Shown here piece by piece: positions 26,334 through 34,042 of a stretch of 64,000 bases of DNA (within the stretch, counting starts at the first letter, position 1; every line of letters begins with the position of its first letter). The notes under the pieces were generated by a model. The model had not been told where the DNA came from and searched no databases. It saw only the letters and a list, made by a program, of their open reading frames with translations. The translations under genes were made by a program, and so were the position numbers. Source of the DNA: Sulfobacillus benefaciens (lineage in GTDB: Bacteria; Bacillota; Sulfobacillia; Sulfobacillales; Sulfobacillaceae); the NCBI GenBank assembly GCA_003023725.1, contig PXYT01000010.1:1-64000 (forward strand), in the 5' to 3' direction.

Positions 26334-27023
26334 ATGGGCGACGAGCAGGAAAAGGAACGGGAGATGTCCTCGCCAAACAGCGGGGATGATCAGAAGCCGT
26401 CAGAGGAACAGGCGGAGAAAACGGCAAACAGCGAAGATCTCTCCAAAGAAGATGTGGCGAATGAAGACCTTGAACCGGACGACACTCTCAGGGGAGAGGA
26501 AAATGAACCTTTCACTCCGGAAATCAGTGAGGAAGTCGAGACAGACTGGCAAAAAATGGCGCAGGAGCGCTATGATCAACTCGTGCGGTTGCAAGCGGAT
26601 TTTGACAATTTCCGGAGGCGGGTGGACCGTGAGAGAGAAGAGTTGCGAGGATATGTGACGGGAGCCATTCTCGGTGAGTTTCTTCCTGTGTATGATAATC
26701 TGGAGCGAGCTTTGAAGTATATGCCGGATACCGGGGAAGCCAAGGCGTGGCGAATGGGAGTGGAAATGACTCTGAAGGGATTCAATGAGGTCTTGAACAA
26801 ATTCGGGGTGACTCCTATTCCGTCGGTCGGTACAGCATTTGATCCCCGGGTACATGAGGCGGTTCAGCGGGTTGACAGTGATCATCCCGAGGGGATCATT
26901 GTCGAGGAACTGTTAAAGGGGTTTCAGTGGAAAGACCGTGTACTTCGTGCAAGTATGGTTAAGGTGTCAACTGGACAAGATGCGCAGGACGTTCAGGAGT
27001 CAGGAACAGACTCTCCGTCATAG
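26334..27023 (+). CDS. grpE: GrpE nucleotide exchange factor
   Basis: Releases ADP from DnaK. About 229 residues: an acidic N-terminal extension (to about 75), a long coiled-coil helix (QERYDQLVRLQADFDNFRRR) and the C-terminal beta domain containing GVTPIPSVGTAFDPRVHEAV. ATG 26334 has GGAGGA at 26321-26326; the longer frame starting at 26301 lacks this. It follows hrcA by 84 bases. dnaK, which normally follows, is absent. Confidence 0.96.
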   Translation: MGDEQEKEREMSSPNSGDDQKPSEEQAEKTANSEDLSKEDVANEDLEPDDTLRGEENEPFTPEISEEVETDWQKMAQERYDQLVRLQADFDNFRRRVDREREELRGYVTGAILGEFLPVYDNLERALKYMPDTGEAKAWRMGVEMTLKGFNEVLNKFGVTPIPSVGTAFDPRVHEAVQRVDSDHPEGIIVEELLKGFQWKDRVLRASMVKVSTGQDAQDVQESGTDSPS

Positions 27024-27074
27024 ACCATATGCGACTGGCATGTCACCTGAGATGCAAGGGGAGGGAATAAGACA

Positions 27075-28196
27075 ATGGCAAAACGCGATTATTATGAGGT
27101 TTTGGGTGTCAGCCGCAATGCGAGTCCTGACGAAATTAAACGTGCCTTTAGACGACTTGCAGCGAAATATCATCCCGATGCCAATCCGGGTGACGCGAGC
27201 GCCGAGGAAAGCTTCAAAGAAATTAATGAAGCTTATCAGGTGCTGCAGGATCCGGAAAAACGAGCGCGGTATGACCAATTTGGATCGGAAGGACCGCAAA
27301 TGGGAGGAAACCCGTTTGGCCAGGAGTTTGGATTTGGCGGTTTCGGGGATATCTTCGACATATTTTTTGGAAACGGCTCATCCGGATCGCGACGGAACGG
27401 CCCGAGCAAAGGGCCGGATTTGCGTTATGACTTGACTTTGACGTTGGAAGAAGTGCTTACGGGCGTAACCAAAGAAATCACGGTAGTCCGGGAGGAAATT
27501 TGTCCCAGATGTCACGGCAACCAGGCGGAGCCGGGAACTCGGCTGGAGATGTGTCCGACTTGTCACGGCAATGGTCAGGTGGAACGAATCCGCGAAAGTT
27601 TTTTGGGACGAATCAGGCAAGTAGAGACCTGCCCAAAGTGTCACGGCAGTGGGCGGCTTATAGCAGTGCCTTGTAAGGAGTGTCACGGGCGAGGGCAGGT
27701 TCGAGCAGAAAAAAATCTTAGTGTGACGGTGCCCCCAGGGATAGATGAGGGAACCCGGCTTCGAGTCGCCCGGGAAGGAGGCGCCGGGCAACACGGGGGC
27801 CCTCCTGGCGACTTAATTGTCTTTGTTCATGTAAAACAGCATGAACGGTTTACCCGTGATGGCGACGACTTGTGGATAGAAGAACCGATAGCTTTTGCCC
27901 AGGCTGCACTAGGAGCCGATTTGAAAATCAAAACACTGAATGGCGAAGAGGTGGTTCACATTCCCGGGGGCACTCAGACGGGGGCCGTCTTCAAGTTGGC
28001 GCGGCAGGGTTTGCCCAGGCTGGGTAATGCCCACATTCGGGGATCTCTCAACGTGAAAGTCAAAGTGACGGTACCCACTTCGTTGACGCATAAAGAACGG
28101 GAGCTTTTGCATATGTGGGCGGAAATGCGTAAAGAAGACGTGTCACATGAAGACAAGAGCATCTTCAAGAAGGTGAAAGATGCCCTGGGCCGGTAA
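27075..28196 (+). CDS. dnaJ: Chaperone protein DnaJ
   Basis: 373-residue type I J-protein and co-chaperone of DnaK. The J domain (1-70) contains KYHPDANPG with the HPD motif. A Gly/Phe-rich linker follows. The zinc domain has four C-x-x-C-x-G repeats (CPRCHG, CPTCHG, CPKCHG, CKECHG). The C-terminal substrate-binding region ends VKDALGR. ATG 27075 has GGGGAGGGA upstream. Directly downstream of grpE with no dnaK between them; its end overlaps prmA by 17 bases. Confidence 0.98.
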   Translation: MAKRDYYEVLGVSRNASPDEIKRAFRRLAAKYHPDANPGDASAEESFKEINEAYQVLQDPEKRARYDQFGSEGPQMGGNPFGQEFGFGGFGDIFDIFFGNGSSGSRRNGPSKGPDLRYDLTLTLEEVLTGVTKEITVVREEICPRCHGNQAEPGTRLEMCPTCHGNGQVERIRESFLGRIRQVETCPKCHGSGRLIAVPCKECHGRGQVRAEKNLSVTVPPGIDEGTRLRVAREGGAGQHGGPPGDLIVFVHVKQHERFTRDGDDLWIEEPIAFAQAALGADLKIKTLNGEEVVHIPGGTQTGAVFKLARQGLPRLGNAHIRGSLNVKVKVTVPTSLTHKERELLHMWAEMRKEDVSHEDKSIFKKVKDALGR

Positions 28197-29097
28197 CTTG
28201 TCTTCGGCACCCTCCGATTATCTGGCAATAACGTGTTTCCTAGAGGCAGACGATGCGCCGGGGGCTGCACAGATGTTCTTGGATTTTGGTCTCAATGGAG
28301 TGGAATGGGAGGATGGGTTGCCAATTCACTCCCCGTTTACAGATATTCCTCTGGATCCCAAGAAACCGAGTGCGCCTTTTGTTCGAGGATACTTTCCTCT
28401 TGTCGAAGAATTTGACGGTATCAAGGAAAAAATTGAACAAATAGCGCTTGAGCAGGGATGGACGGTAACGGTTCGCCTGGTTCGTACCGAAGATTGGGAG
28501 CATAACTGGAAAAAGTATTATCAGCCCATCTATTTACGGTCGGGATATGTCGTAATTCCGGAATGGGCTGACTCGCCCGGGGTTGACGCGGACCACGGCA
28601 TTTTCCTTGATCCGGGTATGGCGTTTGGCACCGGATCTCACCCTACGACATTCATGTGCATGAATGAAGTGATCACTTTGAACCCCAAAGGCCTAAAGAT
28701 TTTGGATTTGGGTGCGGGATCAGGCATTTTGACCATTTTGGCTGCGCGAATGCATGCTGGGGAAATCTGGGCAGTGGAACCGGATCCTGTGGCGTACCGG
28801 GCCCTTGAGGCTAATATCCGTAGGAACGGGGCTCAGGTCCATACAGTACTGGGAACTCTACAGGACGTGTCAGCGGATCTCGTATTTGACTTGGCTCTTT
28901 TGAATCTGATAGCCGACATCATCGTCTCGGAATGGCCTCGTTTGCTGACGCACCTGCATCCGGGCAGCCGGGTCTTGTTGTCCGGAATTTTGTGGGAGAG
29001 ACGTTGTGAGGTTACGCACATGGTCGAACAATTCGGAGGTCATGTTGTGACAACAGTCGAACGCGGTGGTTGGGCCATGATGGTGGCAGTCGTATGA
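28180..29097 (+). CDS. prmA: Ribosomal protein L11 methyltransferase
   Basis: Trimethylates ribosomal protein L11 using S-adenosylmethionine. 305 residues: an N-terminal substrate-binding domain, then the methyltransferase domain with [14 protein letters not shown] (family signature) and the SAM-binding [12 protein letters not shown]. The start ATG 28180 lies inside dnaJ, preceded by AAGGTGAAAG. The stop overlaps the rsmE start by 4 bases. The dnaJ-prmA-rsmE order is typical of Firmicutes. Confidence 0.96.
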   Translation: MPWAGNLSSAPSDYLAITCFLEADDAPGAAQMFLDFGLNGVEWEDGLPIHSPFTDIPLDPKKPSAPFVRGYFPLVEEFDGIKEKIEQIALEQGWTVTVRLVRTEDWEHNWKKYYQPIYLRSGYVVIPEWADSPGVDADHGIFLDPGMAFGTGSHPTTFMCMNEVITLNPKGLKILDLGAGSGILTILAARMHAGEIWAVEPDPVAYRALEANIRRNGAQVHTVLGTLQDVSADLVFDLALLNLIADIIVSEWPRLLTHLHPGSRVLLSGILWERRCEVTHMVEQFGGHVVTTVERGGWAMMVAVV

Positions 29098-29861
29098 TCC
29101 GGATTGTTGTGGAAGATCACCAATTTCGCGGTAATCGCCTGACTTTGACACCCGAGCAGGAACACTACCTGTTTCGGGTGATGCGTGCCGGACCAGGGAC
29201 ATCCTTCGAGGCTATTGTCAGCGGAACAAAACTTTTCCGCTGCGTGACGGCAGAGATTGGGGGCCTCGTGCAATGTGTGGGCACTCGTGAGGTATCACAA
29301 AGAGTACCTTTATATCTCGCTCAGGCGTTGCTTAAAAAGGATTTGTTCAGTGAAATCGTCGAGAAAGGAACGGAAGCCGGAATTTCTCGATTTTACCCCG
29401 TGCTGACGGAGCGAACTATTGTACGGGAGATTTCTGATACAAAGTGGAAACGCTGGCACTCGATCGCGAAAGAGGCAACGGAACAGTCGCAAGGGGACCG
29501 TGTGCCAAACATTTTTCCGGCCACATCCTTGCGAGACTTACTAACCGTAGAAGCCACCACCAAAGTGATGTTGGATGCGCAGGGGAAAAATATCTGGGAC
29601 TGGGTTAGGAAACAGTCTAAAGCGGAATTTTCCGAATGCTTGTTGGCCGTTGGGCCAGAAGGCGGATTTACGGAATCCGAACGTGAATTTTTGACAAGTC
29701 ATGGATTTGAAGTGGTGTCGCTTGGACCTTATGTATATCGTGCCGAGAACGCGGGAGTTTTCGCGGCGGTCGTTCTGACGGCGTGGCAGGCTTCGGCGGA
29801 AACGACGGGGGAGATTTATGAGATGTCCCCTGGGGTTGCGCGAGATGGTGACGATTTCTAG
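29094..29861 (+). CDS. rsmE: 16S rRNA m3U1498 methyltransferase RsmE
   Basis: SPOUT-type methyltransferase of about 255 residues. An N-terminal PUA-like domain (HYLFRVMRAGPG) precedes the knotted domain with AVGPEGGFTESE and LGPYVYRAENAG, the SAM-binding loops of the family (other members read LG-x-R-I-L-R-x-E-T-A, so this one is slightly divergent). ATG 29094 overlaps the prmA stop (ATGA). The mtaB (yqeV) gene that often follows in Bacillus is replaced by a small CxxC protein gene. Confidence 0.94.
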   Translation: MIRIVVEDHQFRGNRLTLTPEQEHYLFRVMRAGPGTSFEAIVSGTKLFRCVTAEIGGLVQCVGTREVSQRVPLYLAQALLKKDLFSEIVEKGTEAGISRFYPVLTERTIVREISDTKWKRWHSIAKEATEQSQGDRVPNIFPATSLRDLLTVEATTKVMLDAQGKNIWDWVRKQSKAEFSECLLAVGPEGGFTESEREFLTSHGFEVVSLGPYVYRAENAGVFAAVVLTAWQASAETTGEIYEMSPGVARDGDDF

Positions 29862-29906
29862 GGTTTTACCCCCATTTTTCGGCCATGCTAAGTGCAGGAG
29901 GTCGAG

Positions 29907-30059
29907 ATGATGGGAAAAATCGTCGAACTGAAGTTTTGCGATATCTGCCATAAACCTGTGGTCAAACGAGACACGGCCTCTATGTCCGCCGGGTTTTTGG
30001 AAAGCACATTGTGCAAGGAATGTCTTTCAAAATACGGCCATTTATACCGCCCTTGGTAG
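29907..30059 (+). CDS. 50-residue CxxC zinc-finger-like protein
   Basis: Short gene with an excellent ribosome binding site (AGGAGG 29896-29901, five bases before ATG). The product has two Cys pairs, CDIC at about 12-15 and CKEC at about 37-40, separated by about 21 residues, and ends KYGHLYRPW. The spacing suggests a small zinc ribbon or treble clef binding one metal. It sits between rsmE and the rpsU promoter. The family is not recognised; a role in translation or RNA binding is only suggested by neighbours. Confidence 0.72.
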   Translation: MMGKIVELKFCDICHKPVVKRDTASMSAGFLESTLCKECLSKYGHLYRPW

Positions 30060-30090
30060 CCAATCACCTGAGTGACATAGTTCAGCCAAT

Positions 30091-30120
30091 TTGACACACT
30101 TTTCCCTCGAAACATATAAT
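30091..30120 (+). promoter_or_regulatory. Consensus sigma-A promoter for rpsU
   Basis: TTGACA (30091-30096), 18 bases, TATAAT (30115-30120); both hexamers are perfect. It gives a leader of about 40 bases before rpsU. Confidence 0.92.
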
Positions 30121-30167
30121 ATAAGGGAGCGTACCCCGACCCGTTCGGGTGGAGGGGAGGGAGAACT

Positions 30168-30344
30168 ATGTCAGAGGTAAAAGTTGGAAAAAACGAAAGC
30201 TTGGATAGCGCTCTGCGGCGTTTCAAGAGGCAGATCCAAAAGGCTGGAGTCCTTGCGGAGGCCCGCAGGCACGAACATTATGAGAAACCGAGTGTGCGCC
30301 GGAAAAAGAAATCCGAGGCTGCACGAAAGAAGCGTACGAAATAA
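30168..30344 (+). CDS. rpsU: 30S ribosomal protein S21
   Basis: 58-residue small-subunit protein. It begins [20 protein letters not shown], the conserved N-terminus of S21, and ends in a Lys/Arg-rich tail ([15 protein letters not shown]). ATG 30168 has GGGAGGGAG upstream. It is driven by its own consensus promoter and followed by yqeY, as in Bacillus. Confidence 0.97.
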   Translation: MSEVKVGKNESLDSALRRFKRQIQKAGVLAEARRHEHYEKPSVRRKKKSEAARKKRTK

Positions 30345-30372
30345 TAAAATTGGTTTCTAAGGGGGTTCTCCC

Positions 30373-30822
30373 TTGTCTCTCCGGGAACAACTGAACGAGG
30401 ACCTTAAATCGGCAATGCGGGCTAAGGATCAAGCCCGCCTGTCGGTAATTCGATCCGTAAAAGCGGCAATCCTGGCGCAGGAAACCCGAGGTGAGCGTAT
30501 AAGCCTGGATGAGGCGGGAATTTTACAGGTAATTGCCAAAGAAATTAAGGAGCGAAAAGACGCCAACCGAGAATTCGAAAGAGGCGGGCGGCAGGATCTG
30601 GTAGAGAAGAACCTGAAAGAAATCGAAGTCTTGTCTTCTTATCTTCCCGAGCCTCTTTCAGAAGAAGAGCTGAGGGAAATTATTGAAAATGCGGTACAAG
30701 CTTCTGCGGCCACGTCGGCTAAGGACATGGGAAAGGTCATGGCCATTGTTACCCCTCAAATCCGGGGCCGGGCCGAAGGGCGGCACGTGGCGGAACTGGT
30801 CAAGATCCGGCTAATTCAATAG
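30373..30822 (+). CDS. yqeY: GatB/YqeY-domain protein
   Basis: 149 residues, the stand-alone version of the C-terminal tRNA-binding domain of GatB. The LREQLNEDLKSAMRAKD start, KEIEVLSSYLPEPLSEEEL centre and the ending with KDMGKVMAIVTPQIRGRAEG are typical. The molecular role of stand-alone YqeY is not established; tRNA-related metabolism is assumed. The start is TTG 30373 with AGGGGG upstream. It is the second gene of the rpsU unit. Confidence 0.95.
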   Translation: MSLREQLNEDLKSAMRAKDQARLSVIRSVKAAILAQETRGERISLDEAGILQVIAKEIKERKDANREFERGGRQDLVEKNLKEIEVLSSYLPEPLSEEELREIIENAVQASAATSAKDMGKVMAIVTPQIRGRAEGRHVAELVKIRLIQ

Positions 30823-30825
30823 CCA

Positions 30826-31872
30826 ATGAAGCGAGCACGAAGTCCCTTTGAGTCCCATCGGGTTTGGTTACGGTGGTTCAAAGGGGCTTTGTTGATTTTT
30901 TTCGCTCTTATCCTTGCGGGATGCAGTGCGTTTTCGGGTCGTTCCCGTCCTCCAGGTATAGCGATTTTGTTTGCGAAGCAAAGTAAGAACGGACACGAGA
31001 CGCTTGTGCTAGGTCGCTATAATGCCAAGGGCCAGCGTGAAGGCCCTTGGATATCTATTGGTCGCCTGGGCCTGGTAGCCCAGACACAGATTATGGCCAG
31101 TCATGGCGGCAATCTTTGGATAACCACCGGTTTATCGCTAAAACAGTTCGCGCAGAGCGGCTCAGTGAGAACCTTGTGGTCGGCCCCAGGGCACTCGGCC
31201 ATTTTATCAGTCGACTACATTGCAGGTCATCTTTGGGCGATTGTGGAACCAATAGGCGGTCGCGTCGTGGACATCTATCGTCGGCAGCAAGGGCACTTCG
31301 TGAACATCGCGACAGGGCCTTTGGCGATCACGACGCTCTATCCAGCTCCTTTTGACCAGCTGGGAATATTGCGTGTGTGGCCGGACAAGGCTCAGGTGCA
31401 GTTGTGGCAACCGGACAGAAAGTCTCGACAATGGACAGTCCATGCGGTACCGCAAGGAACCATGGGACTGACCAAAACGAAAGGATATTTGCCGGTAACC
31501 GAAGGGTTGCACAAATTTGGCATGGCTTCTGTTTCGTTAAAGGGCACACACCTGCCCTCCATACGGTTTTATCGTCATGTCAGCCAGGCCGTCATTGAGG
31601 TGATACCGTCCAATCCTCTGTATGGCATAACGGTTCAGGGTGTCGTGGCGTTGCCTGGCTCAAAATCTCGACCCGTTCCGAGGAAGTGGCCTCAGCCTTT
31701 ATTGGCCACGGTAACGACGGCCGTGCAGTCGCCGGCCTCGTGGTTGATTATCCTGGACGGTCCCAGCCAAGGATTGTGGTTTAATCCCCGCTCAGATAGT
31801 TTTGGCCCCGTCTTCCAAGTAACGGCCCCTAAGGGGGCTTTTCCGCGGGCAGTGCAGCCGTGGGGTGGGTAG
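30826..31872 (+). CDS. Lipoprotein of unknown function
   Basis: 348 residues. A basic start (MKRARSPFESHRVWLRWFKG), a hydrophobic core and the lipobox LILAGC give a lipid-anchored extracytoplasmic protein, with the modified Cys near residue 33. The rest is rich in short beta-strand-like stretches with recurring Gly-Trp/Leu-Trp patterns (GNLWITTG, GHLWAIVEP, QGLWFNPRSD), suggesting a beta-propeller fold; that is inference. No good ribosome binding site precedes ATG 30826, three bases after the yqeY stop, so it is likely translationally coupled. It is separated by one base from a convergent minus-strand gene. Confidence 0.72.
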   Translation: MKRARSPFESHRVWLRWFKGALLIFFALILAGCSAFSGRSRPPGIAILFAKQSKNGHETLVLGRYNAKGQREGPWISIGRLGLVAQTQIMASHGGNLWITTGLSLKQFAQSGSVRTLWSAPGHSAILSVDYIAGHLWAIVEPIGGRVVDIYRRQQGHFVNIATGPLAITTLYPAPFDQLGILRVWPDKAQVQLWQPDRKSRQWTVHAVPQGTMGLTKTKGYLPVTEGLHKFGMASVSLKGTHLPSIRFYRHVSQAVIEVIPSNPLYGITVQGVVALPGSKSRPVPRKWPQPLLATVTTAVQSPASWLIILDGPSQGLWFNPRSDSFGPVFQVTAPKGAFPRAVQPWGG

Positions 31873-31873
31873 A

Positions 31874-32536
31874 TTAGACAAATCTAGGATTGATAGGAAC
31901 CCGTCTCCAATGTCGAGCGGGATCGGGAGCGTAGCGGGGCAGGAAAGGGATTTTAATGGGAGGAAGGCCGCTGAAGTCGGCGAGGAAGACCTCACGCTCC
32001 AACTTTTGTCCGATGTTTAACAGCCGATCAAGTTCATCGTCCTGAATCCGAACAGGATGGAGACCGGGAAAGACTGCCAAAAGATAGGCTAAAGCATCCC
32101 AACCCACAGTGGGCTGATCGATCCATAACCCCAGTCCCGGAAACCGGCTACGCATCTTTTCAATCGAGTTGACAAGATTTGCCAGGCGATGATGCGCGGG
32201 GCGTATGAGAATGAAGCGGGTCAGTTTTGGCCCCGGCCAGAGTTGGTCCACCAAATCGAATGGAATGTCATCCGACGGAGCCGTCATTTCGATAAAGCCG
32301 TCAAAAGCGTTAAGGGTCGCCAAATCCGGCACGGTGCCTGGGGTAATGTGCCATGTGCAGCCAGGGATCGGCATGATGGCGGAACATGATGGCGCAGGCC
32401 TTGGGGTTTCCGTTTGAAAGAGGACATGACCCCTTTCCTGGTGGCTTAGGAGAAACAAACGGATCATGCGGTCGGCATACGGTGGGTCGTGGGAATCCAT
32501 CTTTAGACAGGGAACCCATAAAATATCGGCACTCAC
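31874..32536 (-). CDS. Unknown partner protein of the radical SAM enzyme
   Basis: About 220 residues with no recognised family. GTG 32536 is inferred because it overlaps the stop of the upstream radical SAM gene (GTGA); the frame is open further upstream but inside that gene. The sequence is mixed alpha/beta, with WVPCLKMDSHDPPYADRMIR near the start, a Cys-containing central region (PIPGCTWHITPG), hydrophobic strands and helices (FDGFIEM, TRFILIRPA) and a basic C-terminus. There is no cysteine cluster and no signal peptide. Tight coupling suggests it works with the radical SAM enzyme, as partner, carrier or next enzyme. Confidence 0.7.
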   Translation of the reverse strand: MSADILWVPCLKMDSHDPPYADRMIRLFLLSHQERGHVLFQTETPRPAPSCSAIMPIPGCTWHITPGTVPDLATLNAFDGFIEMTAPSDDIPFDLVDQLWPGPKLTRFILIRPAHHRLANLVNSIEKMRSRFPGLGLWIDQPTVGWDALAYLLAVFPGLHPVRIQDDELDRLLNIGQKLEREVFLADFSGLPPIKIPFLPRYAPDPARHWRRVPINPRFV

Positions 32537-33381
32537 GGCTCCAACACCTCTTTGGTAGCCATGGCCCGTGATACGCCGTGCCATTGCAAGAGATCGCAGA
32601 CATCGCCGGACAGATGGTCAATGTTCATGGCCACGATCACATGAGGCAAATTTTTCCGAATAACCTGGATGGTCGCCAGCACTTCAAATAAATGTGGGGA
32701 GCCGAGGATTTCCAAATCGGTTCCTAAGGCCCGCAATGGTTTTATTTCGATGACCGATAAACTTTTCAAATTCCGGATCATTTGAATATGGTCCAGTATT
32801 TGTCGTTCGGTAATACCGGGGAATACCATGAGACTCGCTCCTGCTTTGAGCCCTACACGTTCCGCGATTTGGTGGATACCTAACCACTCCTGGGATGTCA
32901 GACGCAGAGAGGACATTTCCTGCCGCCACGGGTCAATTAGCAACTCGCTGCCTCCAGGACCGAGACTGCTTGCCCCCGCCCAGCGCAATTCTTCCAACAA
33001 TTCCTGCAGGGGTTTTTGTTCAACGCGATGAAAGTGTAACACTTCCACAGCGGAAAGGGCTTGAAGGGAAGCCGGGTTGCGTTCGTGAATGTCCCGGATC
33101 GCCGACCTGAAGTAACTCCACGGTTCGAAGAAACTCAGTCCACCGCGTACCTTGATAAGGTCATAGGCCTGAGACAGAGCCGGATGGGTTCGGGACGTTT
33201 GCAACAAAGTCAATGGCGGGACCGGATGACCATCAATCATCGGCACGAAGTGGCTAAAATCGCAAAAGCGGCACCGCATCCAACAAGAGCGCGTGGTGGT
33301 AATCTTGAGCACGTGGACAACGTGCCATCCGCCTTCCGGGCTGTTGGGCCAAATGGGTTGGTATTGCAGCAAGTCTGTCAT
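32533..33381 (-). CDS. Radical SAM protein resembling MqnE/MqnC/CofH
   Basis: About 282 residues. The iron-sulfur motif is CWMRCRFCDF (C-x3-C-x2-C). Further segments resemble the aminofutalosine synthase / futalosine cyclase / CofH group: VRGGLSFFEPWSYFRSAIRD, LGPGGSELL where relatives have LPGGGAE or LPGTAAE, then WLGIHQIAERVGLKAGASLM. It is about 80-100 residues shorter than those enzymes. ATG 33381 is chosen because AAGGTG lies 6 bases upstream; ATG 33441 would add 20 residues. With its coupled downstream gene it forms a divergent insert inside the yqeY-yqfC region. The substrate is unknown; a menaquinone, deazaflavin or other radical coupling step is possible. Confidence 0.82.
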   Translation of the reverse strand: MTDLLQYQPIWPNSPEGGWHVVHVLKITTTRSCWMRCRFCDFSHFVPMIDGHPVPPLTLLQTSRTHPALSQAYDLIKVRGGLSFFEPWSYFRSAIRDIHERNPASLQALSAVEVLHFHRVEQKPLQELLEELRWAGASSLGPGGSELLIDPWRQEMSSLRLTSQEWLGIHQIAERVGLKAGASLMVFPGITERQILDHIQMIRNLKSLSVIEIKPLRALGTDLEILGSPHLFEVLATIQVIRKNLPHVIVAMNIDHLSGDVCDLLQWHGVSRAMATKEVLEP

Positions 33382-33532
33382 GACGTTCACCTTCATGGGT
33401 TCGTGCCAAATTATCGAATTAAGGCCGGAATTCTCAAACATCTCTTTTGGGACGGCGTCCGTATGTGTTCAGAGTTTTCGGATTCTCTCGAAGAATCCCC
33501 GCGTGTTCGTACAAAGCTCATTATACACAAGT

Positions 33533-33721
33533 ATGATGCCATGTGTTTATGTGTGGTGCCGGCACCAGTCATTGAGCCGTAATATTCCCTATCATGCATT
33601 GGTTAAAAGCATTTCCCCTGATGTGGTCTGGGATGCCCTCATTTCCAATCCGCGGCGCGAAAGGCTTCATTGCATGGCGGATCCACATTCTTATTTGTTG
33701 ATCATGCTCCGCCCGCTTTAG
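33533..33721 (+). CDS. Possible 62-residue small protein upstream of yqfC
   Basis: A plus-strand frame starting at ATGATG (33533) and ending just before yqfC. The C-terminal half (SISPDVVWDALISNPRRERL and on) has protein-like composition. No Shine-Dalgarno sequence precedes it, but TATACA lies at 33522-33527, so a leaderless transcript is conceivable. No family recognised. The same -10-like element could instead simply serve yqfC. Confidence 0.33.
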   Translation: MMPCVYVWCRHQSLSRNIPYHALVKSISPDVVWDALISNPRRERLHCMADPHSYLLIMLRPL

Positions 33722-33760
33722 GCATACCATGAACCAGAGCATGGACGAGGGGGAAACCAG

Positions 33761-34042
33761 ATGAGAAGAGGACGAAACCTGACCCGGGTCGCCCAGTGGC
33801 TTGAAATACCACCCGAAGTGTTGGTGAATGTTCCTCGTATCGAAGTGGTCGGACACCTCCAGTTCCGTGTGGAAAATCATCGAGGGTTAGAGAAATATGG
33901 ACCGGATCTTATCGTGTTGCGGCTGTTTGAAGGGTATCTTGTTGTACGGGGAGAGAAGTTGGTAATCGGGTGGATTGACGCCGGGGAAATTCTCGTCACC
34001 GGAGAAGTTCGTTCACTCATGTTTCAGGAGGGCAAGCATTGA
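33761..34042 (+). CDS. yqfC: Sporulation protein YqfC
   Basis: 93 residues, YabP/YqfC family, needed with YqfD around the forespore in sporulating Firmicutes; biochemical role unknown. PRIEVVGHLQFRVENHRGLEKYGP contains the family's conserved ENHRG segment, and GEILVTGEVRSLMF is the usual C-terminus. ATG 33761 follows GAGGGGGAA. The stop overlaps the yqfD start (TTGA). Confidence 0.93.
   Translation: MRRGRNLTRVAQWLEIPPEVLVNVPRIEVVGHLQFRVENHRGLEKYGPDLIVLRLFEGYLVVRGEKLVIGWIDAGEILVTGEVRSLMFQEGKH

Noticed and set aside
31870-31886. Hairpin AGATT-AGACA-AATCT at the junction of convergent genes
   Set aside because: Five AT-rich base pairs with no T tract; not a credible terminator.
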